Notes: generated by a model from the letters alone, not told the origin. DNA of 64,000 nt from Sphingomonadales bacterium EhC05 (GCA_001650955.1 LXYP01000006.1:293244-357243); one strand, 5' to 3'; shown: positions 8,777 through 18,807, counted from the first letter of the stretch. Numbers and translations: made by a program.

Positions 8777-9853
8777 ATGGGATTGAAGAACGATCCGCAA
8801 AATAATCTGCCAATGGGAGCGGATCTCTACGGCGAGCTGATCATCGCCGAGGCGGAGCGCCCGAAAACCATCCGTGACGTGCTTCCCGGTCTCGCCCTGG
8901 CGACGATTGCGGCTCTTGCCGCGGCCTGGCTCAGCGAACATTATGGCGCGCCGTTGATCTTGATGGGCTTGCTGATTGGCCTGGGTCTCAATTTCGTCAA
9001 CAGCGACCTGCGCCTGTCGCCGGGTCTGACCTTCGGATCGCAGACTCTGCTGCGCATCGGCATTGTCCTGATTGGCGCGCAGGTCACGCTGATGCAATTT
9101 GGCGAGCTTGGACTGCCCGCCTTTGCCGCGCTGCTGGTCATCATGGCCGGTGTGATCATTGTCGGCATATCGGCGGCAAAGCTGCTCAAGCAAGATGCGC
9201 TCTATGGGCTGTTGGCGGGCGGTGCCACGGCGATCTGCGGGGCATCTGCAGCGCTTGCGCTATGGAGTCTGATCGGCGAGAAACGGATCGATCAGGCGCG
9301 TTTCACACTCGTGCTCGTCGGCATTTTCGTGATGAGCGCGCTGGCCTTGACTTTCTATCCGGTGATCGCGGCAGCACTGGACCTCAGCGACCGGCAAGCG
9401 GGCTTTCTGATCGGTGCGTCGATCCATGATGTCGCCCAGGCGATCGGCGGCGGTTTCTCCTATTCCGATGCAGCGGGCGAAGTCGCGACGATCGTCAAGC
9501 TCACCCGTGTCGCCCTGCTCGCACCCCTGGTGGCGATATTCGCGATGTGGCTGCGCCGCAAAAATCTGGTCGATGGCGGAGCGGCGGCCAAGGCGCCGCG
9601 CTTCGGCCTGCCCTGGTTCATCCTCGGCTTTCTCGCACTGGTGGTGATCAACTCGGTGATGACGGTTCCAGCCCCAATCACCGCCGGGACCAAAGAAATG
9701 TCGACCTGGCTGCTGCTGATATCGGTCATCGCAACCGCGATGAAATCCAATATGGCGTCCTTGCTGACTCAGGGTTGGGGCAGCTTCGGCCCGGTATTGG
9801 CCGCCACCGCAGCGGCCTTTCTGCTCGCCTTGGGCGCGGTGATGATCATCTGA
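8777..9853 (+). CDS. YeiH family putative sulfate/sulfite exporter (UPF0324)
   Basis: 358 residues, about ten membrane helices. Conserved family segments include the glycine-rich AGGATAICGASAALAL at about residue 150 and GASIHDVAQAIGGGFSYSD at about 218, both diagnostic of the YeiH/PSE family. Members are proposed to export sulfate or sulfite, mostly from genetic context; no sulfur gene is adjacent here. ATG 8777 is chosen over the in-frame GTG at 8762 because it follows a G-rich site and fits homologue length. Single gene; the next gene is convergent. Confidence 0.9.
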   Translation: MGLKNDPQNNLPMGADLYGELIIAEAERPKTIRDVLPGLALATIAALAAAWLSEHYGAPLILMGLLIGLGLNFVNSDLRLSPGLTFGSQTLLRIGIVLIGAQVTLMQFGELGLPAFAALLVIMAGVIIVGISAAKLLKQDALYGLLAGGATAICGASAALALWSLIGEKRIDQARFTLVLVGIFVMSALALTFYPVIAAALDLSDRQAGFLIGASIHDVAQAIGGGFSYSDAAGEVATIVKLTRVALLAPLVAIFAMWLRRKNLVDGGAAAKAPRFGLPWFILGFLALVVINSVMTVPAPITAGTKEMSTWLLLISVIATAMKSNMASLLTQGWGSFGPVLAATAAAFLLALGAVMII

Positions 9854-9891
9854 TCGATCGGGCCAGGCGGATGAGCCGCGGCCCTGCGCGC

Positions 9892-10407
9892 CTACATTCC
9901 CATATAGTCGCGCTTGCCGACGGGAACGCCTTGCGCCCGGAGCAGATTATAGGCGGTCGTCACATGGAAAAATAAATTGGGAATGTAGAAGCTCATCACA
10001 TAGGTCTGACCATCCAGTTCCATCGTCTGTTCCGGACCGACGGGCATCGAGATTTGCATATCGGCATTGCCATCGATCACCGCATCATCGGCGGCTTCGA
10101 CAATAGCGGCACATTCACCGATACGCGCAATCAGCGCATCAAAAGTATCTTCCTCTTTCGCGAGCTCGGGCAGTTTTTCGGCAGGCACGCCTGTCATCCT
10201 TGCGGTACCGCGGATGGCAAATTCGGTGATCATCTGCACTTGCCATTTCATATCGCTCATGTCTGGAAACAGGCGCGCGCTGAGATAGGCTTGCTCGGAT
10301 GCCCCGGTCTTCTCTGCCTCGACTTTGGCTTTGTTCAGGATTGTGACGAGACCACGGAAAGCCTGAGCGGTCGAGGGTTTCATAATCTGGGAGAGGGCGA
10401 TAGTCAT
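9892..10407 (-). CDS. DUF1993 domain protein
   Basis: 171 residues filled by one DUF1993 domain, a helical family related to the DinB-like four-helix fold. Recognisable segments are ARLFPDMSDMKWQVQ near residue 45 and the C-terminal FYIPNLFFHVTTAYNLLRAQGVPVGKRDYMG, which closely match this family. Function is unknown. It is transcribed 32 bases downstream of the MAPEG gene, and the pair is divergent from the LysR regulator at 11025. Confidence 0.88.
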   Translation of the reverse strand: MTIALSQIMKPSTAQAFRGLVTILNKAKVEAEKTGASEQAYLSARLFPDMSDMKWQVQMITEFAIRGTARMTGVPAEKLPELAKEEDTFDALIARIGECAAIVEAADDAVIDGNADMQISMPVGPEQTMELDGQTYVMSFYIPNLFFHVTTAYNLLRAQGVPVGKRDYMGM

Positions 10408-10439
10408 ATGGTTTTCCGATTTTGGAGAAGTGGACAGAT

Positions 10440-10856
10440 CTAGAATATGCCAAACAGCAAATAGCCGCCGAGCGCAAGGAAGCTGCCCAATGTACCAAAT
10501 GCCCCGAGCCCGCGCGCCGCGACAAAAATCTTGCCGCCATCCCCGCCATGCGAGCCGGCGACGCTGGACAGGGCAATGGCGTGGAGAAGGCGTGCAACGA
10601 TAAAGATGATCGCGATGATCCGAACGACGTCATTGGGCACAACTGTCATTTCGGCGAGCGCCAGGACCGCGACAAATAGTCCGGCATTTTCCGCAAGATT
10701 GCCGTGGCGGCGAATTTTGCGTTCGAGAGCAAGATCTTCACCGACGCCGAGATTAACGCCTGATTTGACCCGGTGGAGGCCGACCATCACCATCAGCAAG
10801 CCTTGAAGGATGATCATGACCGCACCGGTAAACGCGGCAATTATAGGGATTGTCAT
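10440..10856 (-). CDS. MAPEG family membrane protein
   Basis: 138 residues with four hydrophobic helices. After helix 1 comes HRVKSGVNLGVG and then ERKIRRHGNLAENAGLF, containing the RxxxN-E pattern typical of MAPEG (membrane-associated eicosanoid and glutathione metabolism) proteins. Bacterial members may be glutathione transferases, but substrates are unknown. It is the first gene of a two-gene unit with the DUF1993 protein, and the LysR gene faces away on the other side of a 168-base gap, suggesting but not proving regulation by it. Confidence 0.88.
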   Translation of the reverse strand: MTIPIIAAFTGAVMIILQGLLMVMVGLHRVKSGVNLGVGEDLALERKIRRHGNLAENAGLFVAVLALAEMTVVPNDVVRIIAIIFIVARLLHAIALSSVAGSHGGDGGKIFVAARGLGAFGTLGSFLALGGYLLFGIF

Positions 10857-11024
10857 TCAATTTTCTCCAGCAAAAGGGCATCATTGTCTTGGGGGACACG
10901 CGTCCATCGGGTCGAGTGGTGGCTCCTATCGGCTCAATAATAAGATGTCAAAACATGGGATTGCACATATCTGGTGCAAATTTTAGCCATGCATTTGGTC
11001 ATGATTTGCGCTATTTTTCCAATT

Positions 11025-11909
11025 ATGGACTGGGAAGCGATCAAGATATTTCGGGAAGTGATGGATCGTGGCACCGTTCGTGCGGCGGCCAAACAATTGA
11101 ATGTCCATCATAGCACCGTCAGCCGCCGGATTGAGCAGCTGGAATCATCGCTTGATGTTCGCCTGTTCGAACGCCGCCCGGAAGGCTATTTCCCTACTCT
11201 CGCCGGGGAAGAGTTGGCGCGGGTTGCCAATCAATTTTCCGAAGAACTCAACACCGTCGAACGTCATATCGCCGGACGTGATAATGAGCTGGCTGGCAGC
11301 TTGAAGGTGACGATGGCCGAACCCTTTGCGATTCAGCTATTTGGCGATCGCTTGCATGAATTTGCGTCGGCTTATCCTGATCTCGATCTGGAGATAATCA
11401 CCAGCTTCGATCTGCTCGACGTGGCCCGGCGGGAGGCGGATATCGCGATCCGGATGGATAATAATCCACCCGATGCTTTGGTGGGAAAAAGGCTGTTTCC
11501 CTATCATACCTCAATCTATGCCCATCCCGACTATCTCGCGGCACAGGATTTTGAAAATCATCCCGAGCAAGCGCGCTGGCTCGGTTGGACCGACCGGGAG
11601 AGCCGCTTTCCGGACTGGACGCAAGATACTGAATATGCACGTGTTCCGGTGTGGGGCAATTTCTCCAGCATCGGCCTGCAGGTAAGTCTTGCGCGGGCCA
11701 AAATGGGCCTGATCATGGTCCCCTGCATTTCCTGTGATGGTCTGCCAGATCTGGTCCGCGCGACCGACCGGGAGCCCATGCCATCGCGTGATATCTGGCT
11801 ATTGACTCACGAAGACCTCCGCCGCACCGCACGCGTGCGGGCGTTTATGGATTTTGCCGAGCAAGTGTTGCGCGACAATAGGGCGGTTTTGCAGGGCCAA
11901 CCGGCCTAG
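11025..11909 (+). CDS. LysR family transcriptional regulator
   Basis: 294 residues. The N-terminal winged helix reads DWEAIKIFREVMDRGTVRAAAK then HHSTVSRRIEQLESSLDVRLFER, the LysR helix-turn-helix; residues from about 90 form the substrate-binding domain with DLEIITSFDLLDVARREADIAIR. The ATG at 11025 starts the conserved MDWEAIK; an in-frame ATG further upstream would add an unsupported tail. No good ribosome site is visible. LysR proteins commonly control the divergent gene, here MAPEG-DUF1993. The effector is unknown. Confidence 0.92.
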   Translation: MDWEAIKIFREVMDRGTVRAAAKQLNVHHSTVSRRIEQLESSLDVRLFERRPEGYFPTLAGEELARVANQFSEELNTVERHIAGRDNELAGSLKVTMAEPFAIQLFGDRLHEFASAYPDLDLEIITSFDLLDVARREADIAIRMDNNPPDALVGKRLFPYHTSIYAHPDYLAAQDFENHPEQARWLGWTDRESRFPDWTQDTEYARVPVWGNFSSIGLQVSLARAKMGLIMVPCISCDGLPDLVRATDREPMPSRDIWLLTHEDLRRTARVRAFMDFAEQVLRDNRAVLQGQPA

Positions 11910-11931
11910 TCAGCCAGCAGTTGATCTCGCG

Positions 11932-11994
11932 TTAACTTTTTAATTCTATCTTTACAGATAGTTAAGCCATCATCGCGCCGCGGAAATTAACCAT
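11932..11994 (+). promoter_or_regulatory. TTAA-rich regulatory region with CtrA-like half sites
   Basis: Contains TTAACTTTTTAA (11932-11943), TTAAGCCAT (11962-11970) and TTAACCAT (11987-11994); TTAACCAT equals the half site reported for alphaproteobacterial CtrA. A perfect inverted repeat CTATCT/AGATAG with a TTAC loop lies at 11946-11961. All are just upstream of the diguanylate cyclase gene. Confidence 0.45.
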
Positions 11995-12014
11995 CTCGCT
12001 GCACGGTGCCGCAA

Positions 12015-12887
12015 ATGATCATCGCTATTGGTAGGGAGATGAGGACAACTCTGACCAATATGTCTCCGATACGTGAAACCGCGGTTATCACCGCTGTCGC
12101 GATATTGCTCTCATTCTGCATTACCGGCAGTCTCTATCTGCTCCTCTTTGGCCTCGATAACCGCTTCTGGCAGGTCATGACAATGTCGATCATCGTGCCC
12201 TGGGGAATCAGTATCCCGCTCGGTTTTGTCATGTCCAAGCAGCGCGAGAAATTGGTCATGCTGACCAACGGGTTTCGCGACGCGCAGCAGCAATTGCGGG
12301 AGGTCAACAAACAGCTCGAACGCAAGGCCAATTATGACGGTATGACCGGTTTGCTCAATCGGGCCTGTTTTTTTCACCGGCTTGTGGAATCCAGAGAGAA
12401 TGCGGCAGCCAATGTTCTGATGATCGTCGATGTGGATCGGTTCAAGCAGATCAATGATACGTACGGCCATCCGATCGGCGATCGCGCCTTGATATTGATC
12501 GCCGGTGTCTTTCGCAACATCTTGCGGAAAGAAGACATGATCGGTCGAATCGGCGGCGAGGAATTCGGGATATGGTTGCCCAATACCTCTGCCGAAGAAG
12601 GGCAGGCGATTGGCGAGATGATCCGTTTCGAAGTGGAAAACACAACATTTGAGCCCCATAAGGGCGTGCGCCATCTGATCACCGTCAGCATTGGATTTAC
12701 CTCCGCGACATCCGAATATGACCGCCAGCTGCTGTTGCGTAATGCTGATTGCGCGATGTTTGAAGCGAAGCGGCTGGGGCGCAATCGGGTGGTGGCTTTT
12801 GATCCGGGAATGCGTATCCGGCCGCGCCCCCATTATGATCAGGCGCAACTGGCCGCCGCAATGGCTCCGGTGTCAAATATCCGATGA
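12015..12887 (+). CDS. Membrane-bound diguanylate cyclase (GGDEF)
   Basis: About 290 residues. Two hydrophobic helices (about residues 22-45 and 51-72) precede a short coiled stretch (REVNKQLERKANYDGMTGLL) and a GGDEF domain. The active-site loop reads GRIGGEEFG, a functional GGEEF variant, and RKED five residues before it is a canonical RxxD inhibitory site, so product inhibition by c-di-GMP is expected. It makes c-di-GMP from two GTP at the membrane. There is no separate sensor domain. The start is uncertain: ATGs at 12015, 12039 and 12060 are all in frame and none has an ideal ribosome site. Confidence 0.92.
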   Translation: MIIAIGREMRTTLTNMSPIRETAVITAVAILLSFCITGSLYLLLFGLDNRFWQVMTMSIIVPWGISIPLGFVMSKQREKLVMLTNGFRDAQQQLREVNKQLERKANYDGMTGLLNRACFFHRLVESRENAAANVLMIVDVDRFKQINDTYGHPIGDRALILIAGVFRNILRKEDMIGRIGGEEFGIWLPNTSAEEGQAIGEMIRFEVENTTFEPHKGVRHLITVSIGFTSATSEYDRQLLLRNADCAMFEAKRLGRNRVVAFDPGMRIRPRPHYDQAQLAAAMAPVSNIR

Positions 12888-12920
12888 CGATGGGTGCCGG
12901 CGCTGCTAGAGCTAGCCGCT

Positions 12921-15719
12921 ATGACGGACATATCGACAGACACGCAGAATCACCTCTATCTGGTTGACGGCTCGGCCTATATTTTCCGCGCCTATCACCG
13001 CTTGCCACCGCTGACCAATATCCACGGGGAACCGGTGGGGGCGGTCTATGGCTATACCACGATGCTCTGGAAGCTCGCCGATGAGCTGAACAAAGCCGAA
13101 GGACCGACGCATATGGCGGTGGTGCTCGACAAATCGGGCACCAGTTTTCGCAATGATCTTTACGATCAATATAAGGCCAATCGGCCCGAAGCGCCGGAAG
13201 ATCTAAGACCGCAATTCCCGATGATCCGGGATGCAACCCGGGCTTTTTCCCTGCCGCTGATCGAGGAAGAAAATGTCGAGGCGGATGATATGATCGCCAG
13301 CTATAGCAAAGCGGCGGTGGCCCAGGGCTGGAAGGTTACCATCGTATCATCCGACAAGGATTTGATGCAGCTGATCGAACCGAGCGACGATAGTCTGGTC
13401 GATATGCTCGACACGATGAAAAATGTCCGGATGAATCGGGCGACGGTCGAAGAGAAATTCGGCGTCGGACCAGAGAAGCTGGGCGATGTGCTCGGTCTGA
13501 TGGGTGACAGTTCCGACAATATCCCCGGCGTGCCCGGCATTGGCCCGAAGACCGCGTCGAAATTGATCAACGAATTTGGTGATATCGAGAGCGTCCTCGC
13601 GGCGGCACCGGATATGAAGAAATCCAAGATGAAGGAAAATCTCATCGAATTTGCCGAGCAGGCGCGCCTCTCGCGTGTGCTGGTCACATTGAAGGAGGAT
13701 TGCCCGCTCCCCGATACGCTCGACAGTTTTCTGATCCAGGATATCCCCGAAAACCCCTTGCGTGAATTTCTGTCGCATCACGGCTTCCACAGCTTGCTCA
13801 AAAAACTCGGGGGTAATGGCATGGCGACGCCGCAAGATCCGGATGTTGGGGAAAATGCGGAGGCCCCCGCCGCCGCACCCCATGCGCCGGTGATCGATCG
13901 CAGCAAATATGAATGCGTGCAGGATATGGCCGCACTGGAAACCTGGATCGCACGCGCCACGGCGAAAGGTGTCTGCGCGGTTGATCTCGAGACCGACAGT
14001 CTCGAGAGTGTCACCGCGCGTGTGGTCGGCGTCTGTCTCGCGACCGGACCCAATGAGGCCTGCTATGTCCCGCTCGGTCATGGCAGCGGTGATATGTTTG
14101 GCGAGACACCTCAGCAGATTGGACTGGAGGAGGCGCTGGCGGCGCTCAAGCCGCTGCTTGAAGATGACGCGGTGCTCAAAGTCGGGCAGAATCTGAAATA
14201 TGACATGGGCGTGCTCGCGCAGCATGACATGAAAATCACCCCGATGGACGACACATTGGTGATGAGCTTCAACCTCGATGCCGGTCTCCACGGTCATGGT
14301 ATGGACGAACTGAGCAAGCTGCACCTCGGCCATGAATGTATCAGTTTCAAATCGTTGACCGGCACCGGCAAAAAGGCGATCGGCTTTGCCGAAGTGCCGC
14401 TCGAAAAGGCGACCGAATATGGCGCGGAAGATGCCGATGTCACGCTGCGCCTCTGGGAAATATTGCGCCTGCGGATGGCGCCCGAACGGGCGACGCGGGT
14501 CTATCAGATGGTCGACCGGCCCTTGGTCCCGGTCATCGCCAAGATGGAAGCCACTGGCGTGCTCGTCGACCGGGAAGAATTGTCGCGCCTGTCGAAGACG
14601 TTCGCCGAGGAAATGGAAAGTCTCGAAAAGCAGATTCATGACCTCGCGGGCGAGCCGTTTTCAATTGGCAGCCCGAAGCAGCTCGGAGAAATCCTGTTCG
14701 GCAAGCTCGGGCTCAAGGGCGGCAAGAAGGGCAAGTCGGGACAATATTCAACCGATGTCACGGTGCTCGAACGTCTCGCCGGTGATGGCGAACCAATTGC
14801 CCAGAAAGTGGTCAGCTGGCGGCAATTGGCGAAGCTCAAGTCAACCTATACCGATGCGTTGCAGGAACAGATTAATGCGCGGACCGGACGGGTCCATACA
14901 TCTTACTCGCTGAGTGGCGCGCAGACCGGGCGACTGTCGTCAACCGAACCCAATTTACAGAATATCCCGATCCGCACCGCGATCGGGCGGCAAATCCGGC
15001 AGGCTTTTGTCGCGGCTCCCGGCAATGTCATTCTCGCCGCCGACTATAGCCAGATCGAACTGCGGCTGGCGGCGCATATTGCCGATGTCGAAACGCTGAA
15101 ACAAGCATTTGCGGCTGGAGAAGATATTCACAATCGCACCGCGCGCGAGCTTTTCGGCTCCGAGGATCGTGATGCGCGTGCGCGTGCCAAGACGATCAAC
15201 TTCGCGATCCTCTATGGCATCTCACGCTGGGGTCTGGCGAAGCGGCTGGAAGTCGATCCGGATGAAGCGCAGGATATGATCAATGTCTATTTCGAACGCT
15301 TTCCCGGTATCAACCAATATATTTCGACGACGCTGCAGGCGGCGCGGGAGAATGGCTATACCGAGACGCTATTCGGCCGCAAAACATGGTTCGAGCGGCT
15401 GAAATCGCAAAATCAGGCCGAGCGGCAAGGCAGCGAACGCGCCGCAATCAATGCGCCGATCCAGGGCACCAGCGCCGATATCATCAAACGCGTGATGGCG
15501 CGGATGTTGCCGGCCTTGGACCAGGCGGGCTTGCATGACGTGCAAATGCTGATGCAGGTCCATGATGAACTGGTCTTCGAACTGCCCGAAGGCGATGTCG
15601 AGGCGGCGAGCGCCGTGATCCGCAGCGTGATGTCGGGCGCGGCGGAGCCGGCGGTGAAACTATCCGTGCCGCTCGATGTCGATATCGGGACGGGAAAGAG
15701 CTGGGACGAGGCGCATTGA
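12921..15719 (+). CDS. polA: DNA polymerase I
   Basis: 932 residues with all three parts of the enzyme. Residues 1-300 are the 5' nuclease (YLVDGSAYIFRAYH; GDSSDNIPGVPGIGPKTA helix-hairpin-helix). A 3'-5' exonuclease domain follows, with AVDLETDS at about 354 and KYDMGVLAQHD, so proofreading residues appear intact. The polymerase has motif A (DYSQIELRLAAH, about 706), motif B (RARAKTINFAILYG, about 755) and motif C (QVHDELVF, about 880). It fills gaps in repair and removes Okazaki primers. ATG 12921 is chosen because the conserved N-terminus begins there. Confidence 0.98.
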   Translation: MTDISTDTQNHLYLVDGSAYIFRAYHRLPPLTNIHGEPVGAVYGYTTMLWKLADELNKAEGPTHMAVVLDKSGTSFRNDLYDQYKANRPEAPEDLRPQFPMIRDATRAFSLPLIEEENVEADDMIASYSKAAVAQGWKVTIVSSDKDLMQLIEPSDDSLVDMLDTMKNVRMNRATVEEKFGVGPEKLGDVLGLMGDSSDNIPGVPGIGPKTASKLINEFGDIESVLAAAPDMKKSKMKENLIEFAEQARLSRVLVTLKEDCPLPDTLDSFLIQDIPENPLREFLSHHGFHSLLKKLGGNGMATPQDPDVGENAEAPAAAPHAPVIDRSKYECVQDMAALETWIARATAKGVCAVDLETDSLESVTARVVGVCLATGPNEACYVPLGHGSGDMFGETPQQIGLEEALAALKPLLEDDAVLKVGQNLKYDMGVLAQHDMKITPMDDTLVMSFNLDAGLHGHGMDELSKLHLGHECISFKSLTGTGKKAIGFAEVPLEKATEYGAEDADVTLRLWEILRLRMAPERATRVYQMVDRPLVPVIAKMEATGVLVDREELSRLSKTFAEEMESLEKQIHDLAGEPFSIGSPKQLGEILFGKLGLKGGKKGKSGQYSTDVTVLERLAGDGEPIAQKVVSWRQLAKLKSTYTDALQEQINARTGRVHTSYSLSGAQTGRLSSTEPNLQNIPIRTAIGRQIRQAFVAAPGNVILAADYSQIELRLAAHIADVETLKQAFAAGEDIHNRTARELFGSEDRDARARAKTINFAILYGISRWGLAKRLEVDPDEAQDMINVYFERFPGINQYISTTLQAARENGYTETLFGRKTWFERLKSQNQAERQGSERAAINAPIQGTSADIIKRVMARMLPALDQAGLHDVQMLMQVHDELVFELPEGDVEAASAVIRSVMSGAAEPAVKLSVPLDVDIGTGKSWDEAH

Positions 15720-15825
15720 GTATGGTTTGTTAGCGGCGCGCCAGCGGATGGCTGCGCGGAACGCGTCATAATCAAGGGCCCCGCCGGATGAATGACGAGC
15801 GGTTCCCGATATCTAACGCCTGCCT

Positions 15826-18720
15826 TTAAAAGCCAACCTTGGCTCCCAGACGGAAAACCCGTCCGAGCGTGTTGCCGATGAACGGATTATGTCCCAGCGG
15901 TAACCGCGCTTCGGATGCGTCTTCATTGGTGAAATTTTCGATCGAAAATTGCAGCTGTGCGGCAAAGGCGCTGATTGGCAGCTCGTAAGCGGCATGGATA
16001 TCATGCTGCGTATAGCTTTCGATATTCCGACCGAAATTGGTGCCGCCGAAGTTGGTCGTGGCGCAAAAGGCCAGGCCATCGCAGCGTTCATCGCGGACCC
16101 CGGCAATATAGGTCGCACCATAGCGCAGGTTCAGTCCCGCAATATTATAATTGATATAGGCATTGGCCCGCCATGGTGAAATCGTCCCGGGCAGCCGGTC
16201 GAGATTGCCCAGGCCAACCGCGCTGAAACCGGGGCGCAGCAGATTGCCGTTCAGGTTGAAGTCGCCAATATCATATTCCAGCACATGGCTGGCGTTGACG
16301 CCAATTGAATAGACGCCCGGACCGATTTCGGTGGTGTAGCTGGCCGCAAGGTCCAGGCCCGAAGTCGTGGTTTTCGGGCCATTGACCCACTGGGTCAACA
16401 CCCGCGAGATATTCGTGCCCATCGTGACATCCTGGACACAGGCGCCGCCATCAAATGTGATCAGCGCCGCGAACGGACTGGAACAATTGGCAACGCCGCC
16501 CGCGGTCGGAACCACGGCGCTGGCAATTGCCTGAGCATCGGTCGTGGTAATCTCGTCCTTGAACTCGAAACTCCAATAATCAACCGAGACATTGAATCCG
16601 CCAAAATCGATGACCGCACCAATATTGTAGCTAAAGGCTTTTTCCGGACCGAGGTCGGTGGGATTGCCGGCAATATCAACCGCTTTGAAGTTGGCGTTTG
16701 CCGCAGCCAGCGCAGCCAGAGTGGTCACCGCATTGTTGGACACTTGCGCAGCCAGCGGCCCGCGGAAGGTGGTGCCGACCGATCCGCGGAATACCAGCCA
16801 GTCGGTGGGCTCCCAGCGCACGGCGCCTTTGGGATTGAAGGTCGAGCCGATTGATCCGCCATAAGCTTCGAACCGGGCCGCAGCGGTAATTTCGAGCCGG
16901 TCGGTGACCGGCACAGCGACTTCCGCAAAGACCGCTTTGACATCCTGATTCAATCGCTCGGGCCGTGAACCGCCGAGAAAGATGAACGAGCCTGCCCCGT
17001 CGAGCGCACCGCCCAGACAGCTTTGATCCCCCAATATCACACAGGGGTTAATGTCCAGATTGGACTCCACACCGAGGGGGCGGGAGAGAAAATCAAGCTT
17101 GCGATATTGCGCGCCCGCTGCCCAGCCAATCGGGCCGCCGCCGAAATCGATGTCGAGCTCGCCGGAGAATATCAGATCGACAATGAAGGAGTCCTCGGTC
17201 TCTTCGACGCCATTGGGGATTTGGAGAAATTCAATCAGCTCGATCGAATTTTCATTGCCGGGGACATAGAAAGGATTGGTCAATCCCAGGGCCGGATTGC
17301 CCGGACCGGCATTGGCAAATGGATTGAACCACAAGCAACCCCCAACACCGGGCGTGCCGGTGGCGGGATCACAATCGGCGCCGCCCAGACCGTTGAGCGC
17401 ATCTTGCAGGCGCGACCCGACAACGCCCGGCGAACTGCGGCGGCGTTGATAATTTGCCCAGGTCATCGATAGCTGGCCGCGGAGCGTGTCGGAAAAGTCA
17501 TTTTCAAACGTACCGGACAGGCGATAGGCCTTGTTGTTCGCCGTTTGGCGCCCAGAGCCTCTGACCGGATCGGTCGGGTTGCCGAGATGACCAAAGGGCC
17601 GCCACAGGAATATGCCAATCGCATCTGTCGGTGGGGCTATGCCAATCTGGTTGGCAAATATCGCTGCCCCTGGATTGTCTGGTGAAACCGTGAAGCCGCC
17701 GCCAAGCTGCGCGCCGCCGGGGCCTTGCAGCGGCGGATAGCCGGGTGAGGAGCCAATCGCATCCAGATCGGTCTGGGCATAGGTGAATTCGCCATGGAAG
17801 CGGAGCGTGTCGGACAGGTCTATATCGGCCTGGACATAGCCCTGATAGCGATCTTCCTCTTCGATCAGATTATCAAACGGTATGAAGCTGAACCGGCAGA
17901 AGCCATCGGGTGTGCCGCCCAATTCCGCGCAGCCGACATCTGGCCGCGCGCCGACACCCGGGATGGTGAAAAGCCCCGGGGTTGCCAAGGCAGACCATGC
18001 AGATGGGTTCACGTCATAGGGTTGAAAACCGTAGGACCGTTCGGTCGAGGGCAATTCGGACCGATGCTGCCAGCCGAAGCCCGCCATGATGTTGAGATCG
18101 CCAAAATTCTGGCCAACCAAGATCGAAGCGGAATAATTGTCGTCCGAGCCGTCGACGAAATTATAGTCGCTCTGCAGCTCGACGCCTTCAAAACCGGCCT
18201 TGGTGATAAAATTGGCAACTCCGGCGATCGCGTCCGAACCGTAGGTCGCAGCAGCGCCGTCTTTCAGAATCTCGACGCGGTCGAGCGCGAATAGGGGAAT
18301 CGCGTTGGTGTCACCGAAGCCGCCACCGACGGCACCGGGCGCTGTCAGCGTCCGGCGGCCATTGAACAGGACCAGAGTCCGGGTGGGTCCCAGATTCCGC
18401 AAGTTAATCGAACCAAAACCCTGATTATTCTGCGCGACCGAGGAAAATTGGTTGGAGTCGCCCAGAACGCTGCCGACTTCCGGCAGGTTTTTGATAAATT
18501 CCAGCGGCGAGGAAATTCCGTTCTGGGAGAGATCCGCGCTGGTGTAGACGTCGACCGGAACGGCCGCATCTTCTGGCGTCCCGCGAATATAGGAACCGGT
18601 GACGACAATCACATCTTCGGCGATGATCTCGTCCTGGGCCTGAACAACAGCGGGGGTGAAGCCCAGCGCCAAAGCCAAAGTGCCGACAGCGCATCTGTCG
18701 CTTAGAATAGATTTTTTCAT
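15826..18720 (-). CDS. TonB-dependent outer-membrane receptor
   Basis: 964 residues. A signal peptide (residues 1-28, ending VVQAQ) precedes EDVIVVTGSYIRGTPED and a plug domain with EILKDGAAATYGSDAIAGVANFIT, then a 22-strand-type beta barrel ending in aromatic Phe (RLGAKVGF). It is long for the class, in line with sphingomonad receptors of the RPxI-like, large-substrate type. A Fur-box-like 19-mer lies about 70 bases upstream (18789-18807), pointing to iron-related import. No sigma/anti-sigma FecI/FecR pair is adjacent. ATG 18720 or the tandem ATG at 18723 follows AGGGAT. Confidence 0.93.
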   Translation of the reverse strand: MKKSILSDRCAVGTLALALGFTPAVVQAQDEIIAEDVIVVTGSYIRGTPEDAAVPVDVYTSADLSQNGISSPLEFIKNLPEVGSVLGDSNQFSSVAQNNQGFGSINLRNLGPTRTLVLFNGRRTLTAPGAVGGGFGDTNAIPLFALDRVEILKDGAAATYGSDAIAGVANFITKAGFEGVELQSDYNFVDGSDDNYSASILVGQNFGDLNIMAGFGWQHRSELPSTERSYGFQPYDVNPSAWSALATPGLFTIPGVGARPDVGCAELGGTPDGFCRFSFIPFDNLIEEEDRYQGYVQADIDLSDTLRFHGEFTYAQTDLDAIGSSPGYPPLQGPGGAQLGGGFTVSPDNPGAAIFANQIGIAPPTDAIGIFLWRPFGHLGNPTDPVRGSGRQTANNKAYRLSGTFENDFSDTLRGQLSMTWANYQRRRSSPGVVGSRLQDALNGLGGADCDPATGTPGVGGCLWFNPFANAGPGNPALGLTNPFYVPGNENSIELIEFLQIPNGVEETEDSFIVDLIFSGELDIDFGGGPIGWAAGAQYRKLDFLSRPLGVESNLDINPCVILGDQSCLGGALDGAGSFIFLGGSRPERLNQDVKAVFAEVAVPVTDRLEITAAARFEAYGGSIGSTFNPKGAVRWEPTDWLVFRGSVGTTFRGPLAAQVSNNAVTTLAALAAANANFKAVDIAGNPTDLGPEKAFSYNIGAVIDFGGFNVSVDYWSFEFKDEITTTDAQAIASAVVPTAGGVANCSSPFAALITFDGGACVQDVTMGTNISRVLTQWVNGPKTTTSGLDLAASYTTEIGPGVYSIGVNASHVLEYDIGDFNLNGNLLRPGFSAVGLGNLDRLPGTISPWRANAYINYNIAGLNLRYGATYIAGVRDERCDGLAFCATTNFGGTNFGRNIESYTQHDIHAAYELPISAFAAQLQFSIENFTNEDASEARLPLGHNPFIGNTLGRVFRLGAKVGF

Positions 18721-18788
18721 CATTATCCCTGCTAGCGGGCCGTCTTGGTATCTCGTCAAAAGCGACCGGCTTTTTGTCTGATCATTGA

Positions 18789-18807
18789 CCTAATGGTTCT
18801 CATTATC
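18789..18807 (-). promoter_or_regulatory. Fur-box-like operator
   Basis: On the minus strand the site reads GATAATGAGAACCATTAGG, matching the classic 19-mer Fur consensus GATAATGATAATCATTATC at 15 of 19 positions. It lies between the divergent TonB-dependent receptor and GNAT genes and could repress either in iron-replete cells. Confidence 0.6.

Noticed and set aside
13347-14639. 430-codon open frame antisense to polA
   Set aside because: Shadow of the polA reading frame, no recognisable motif or start signal.
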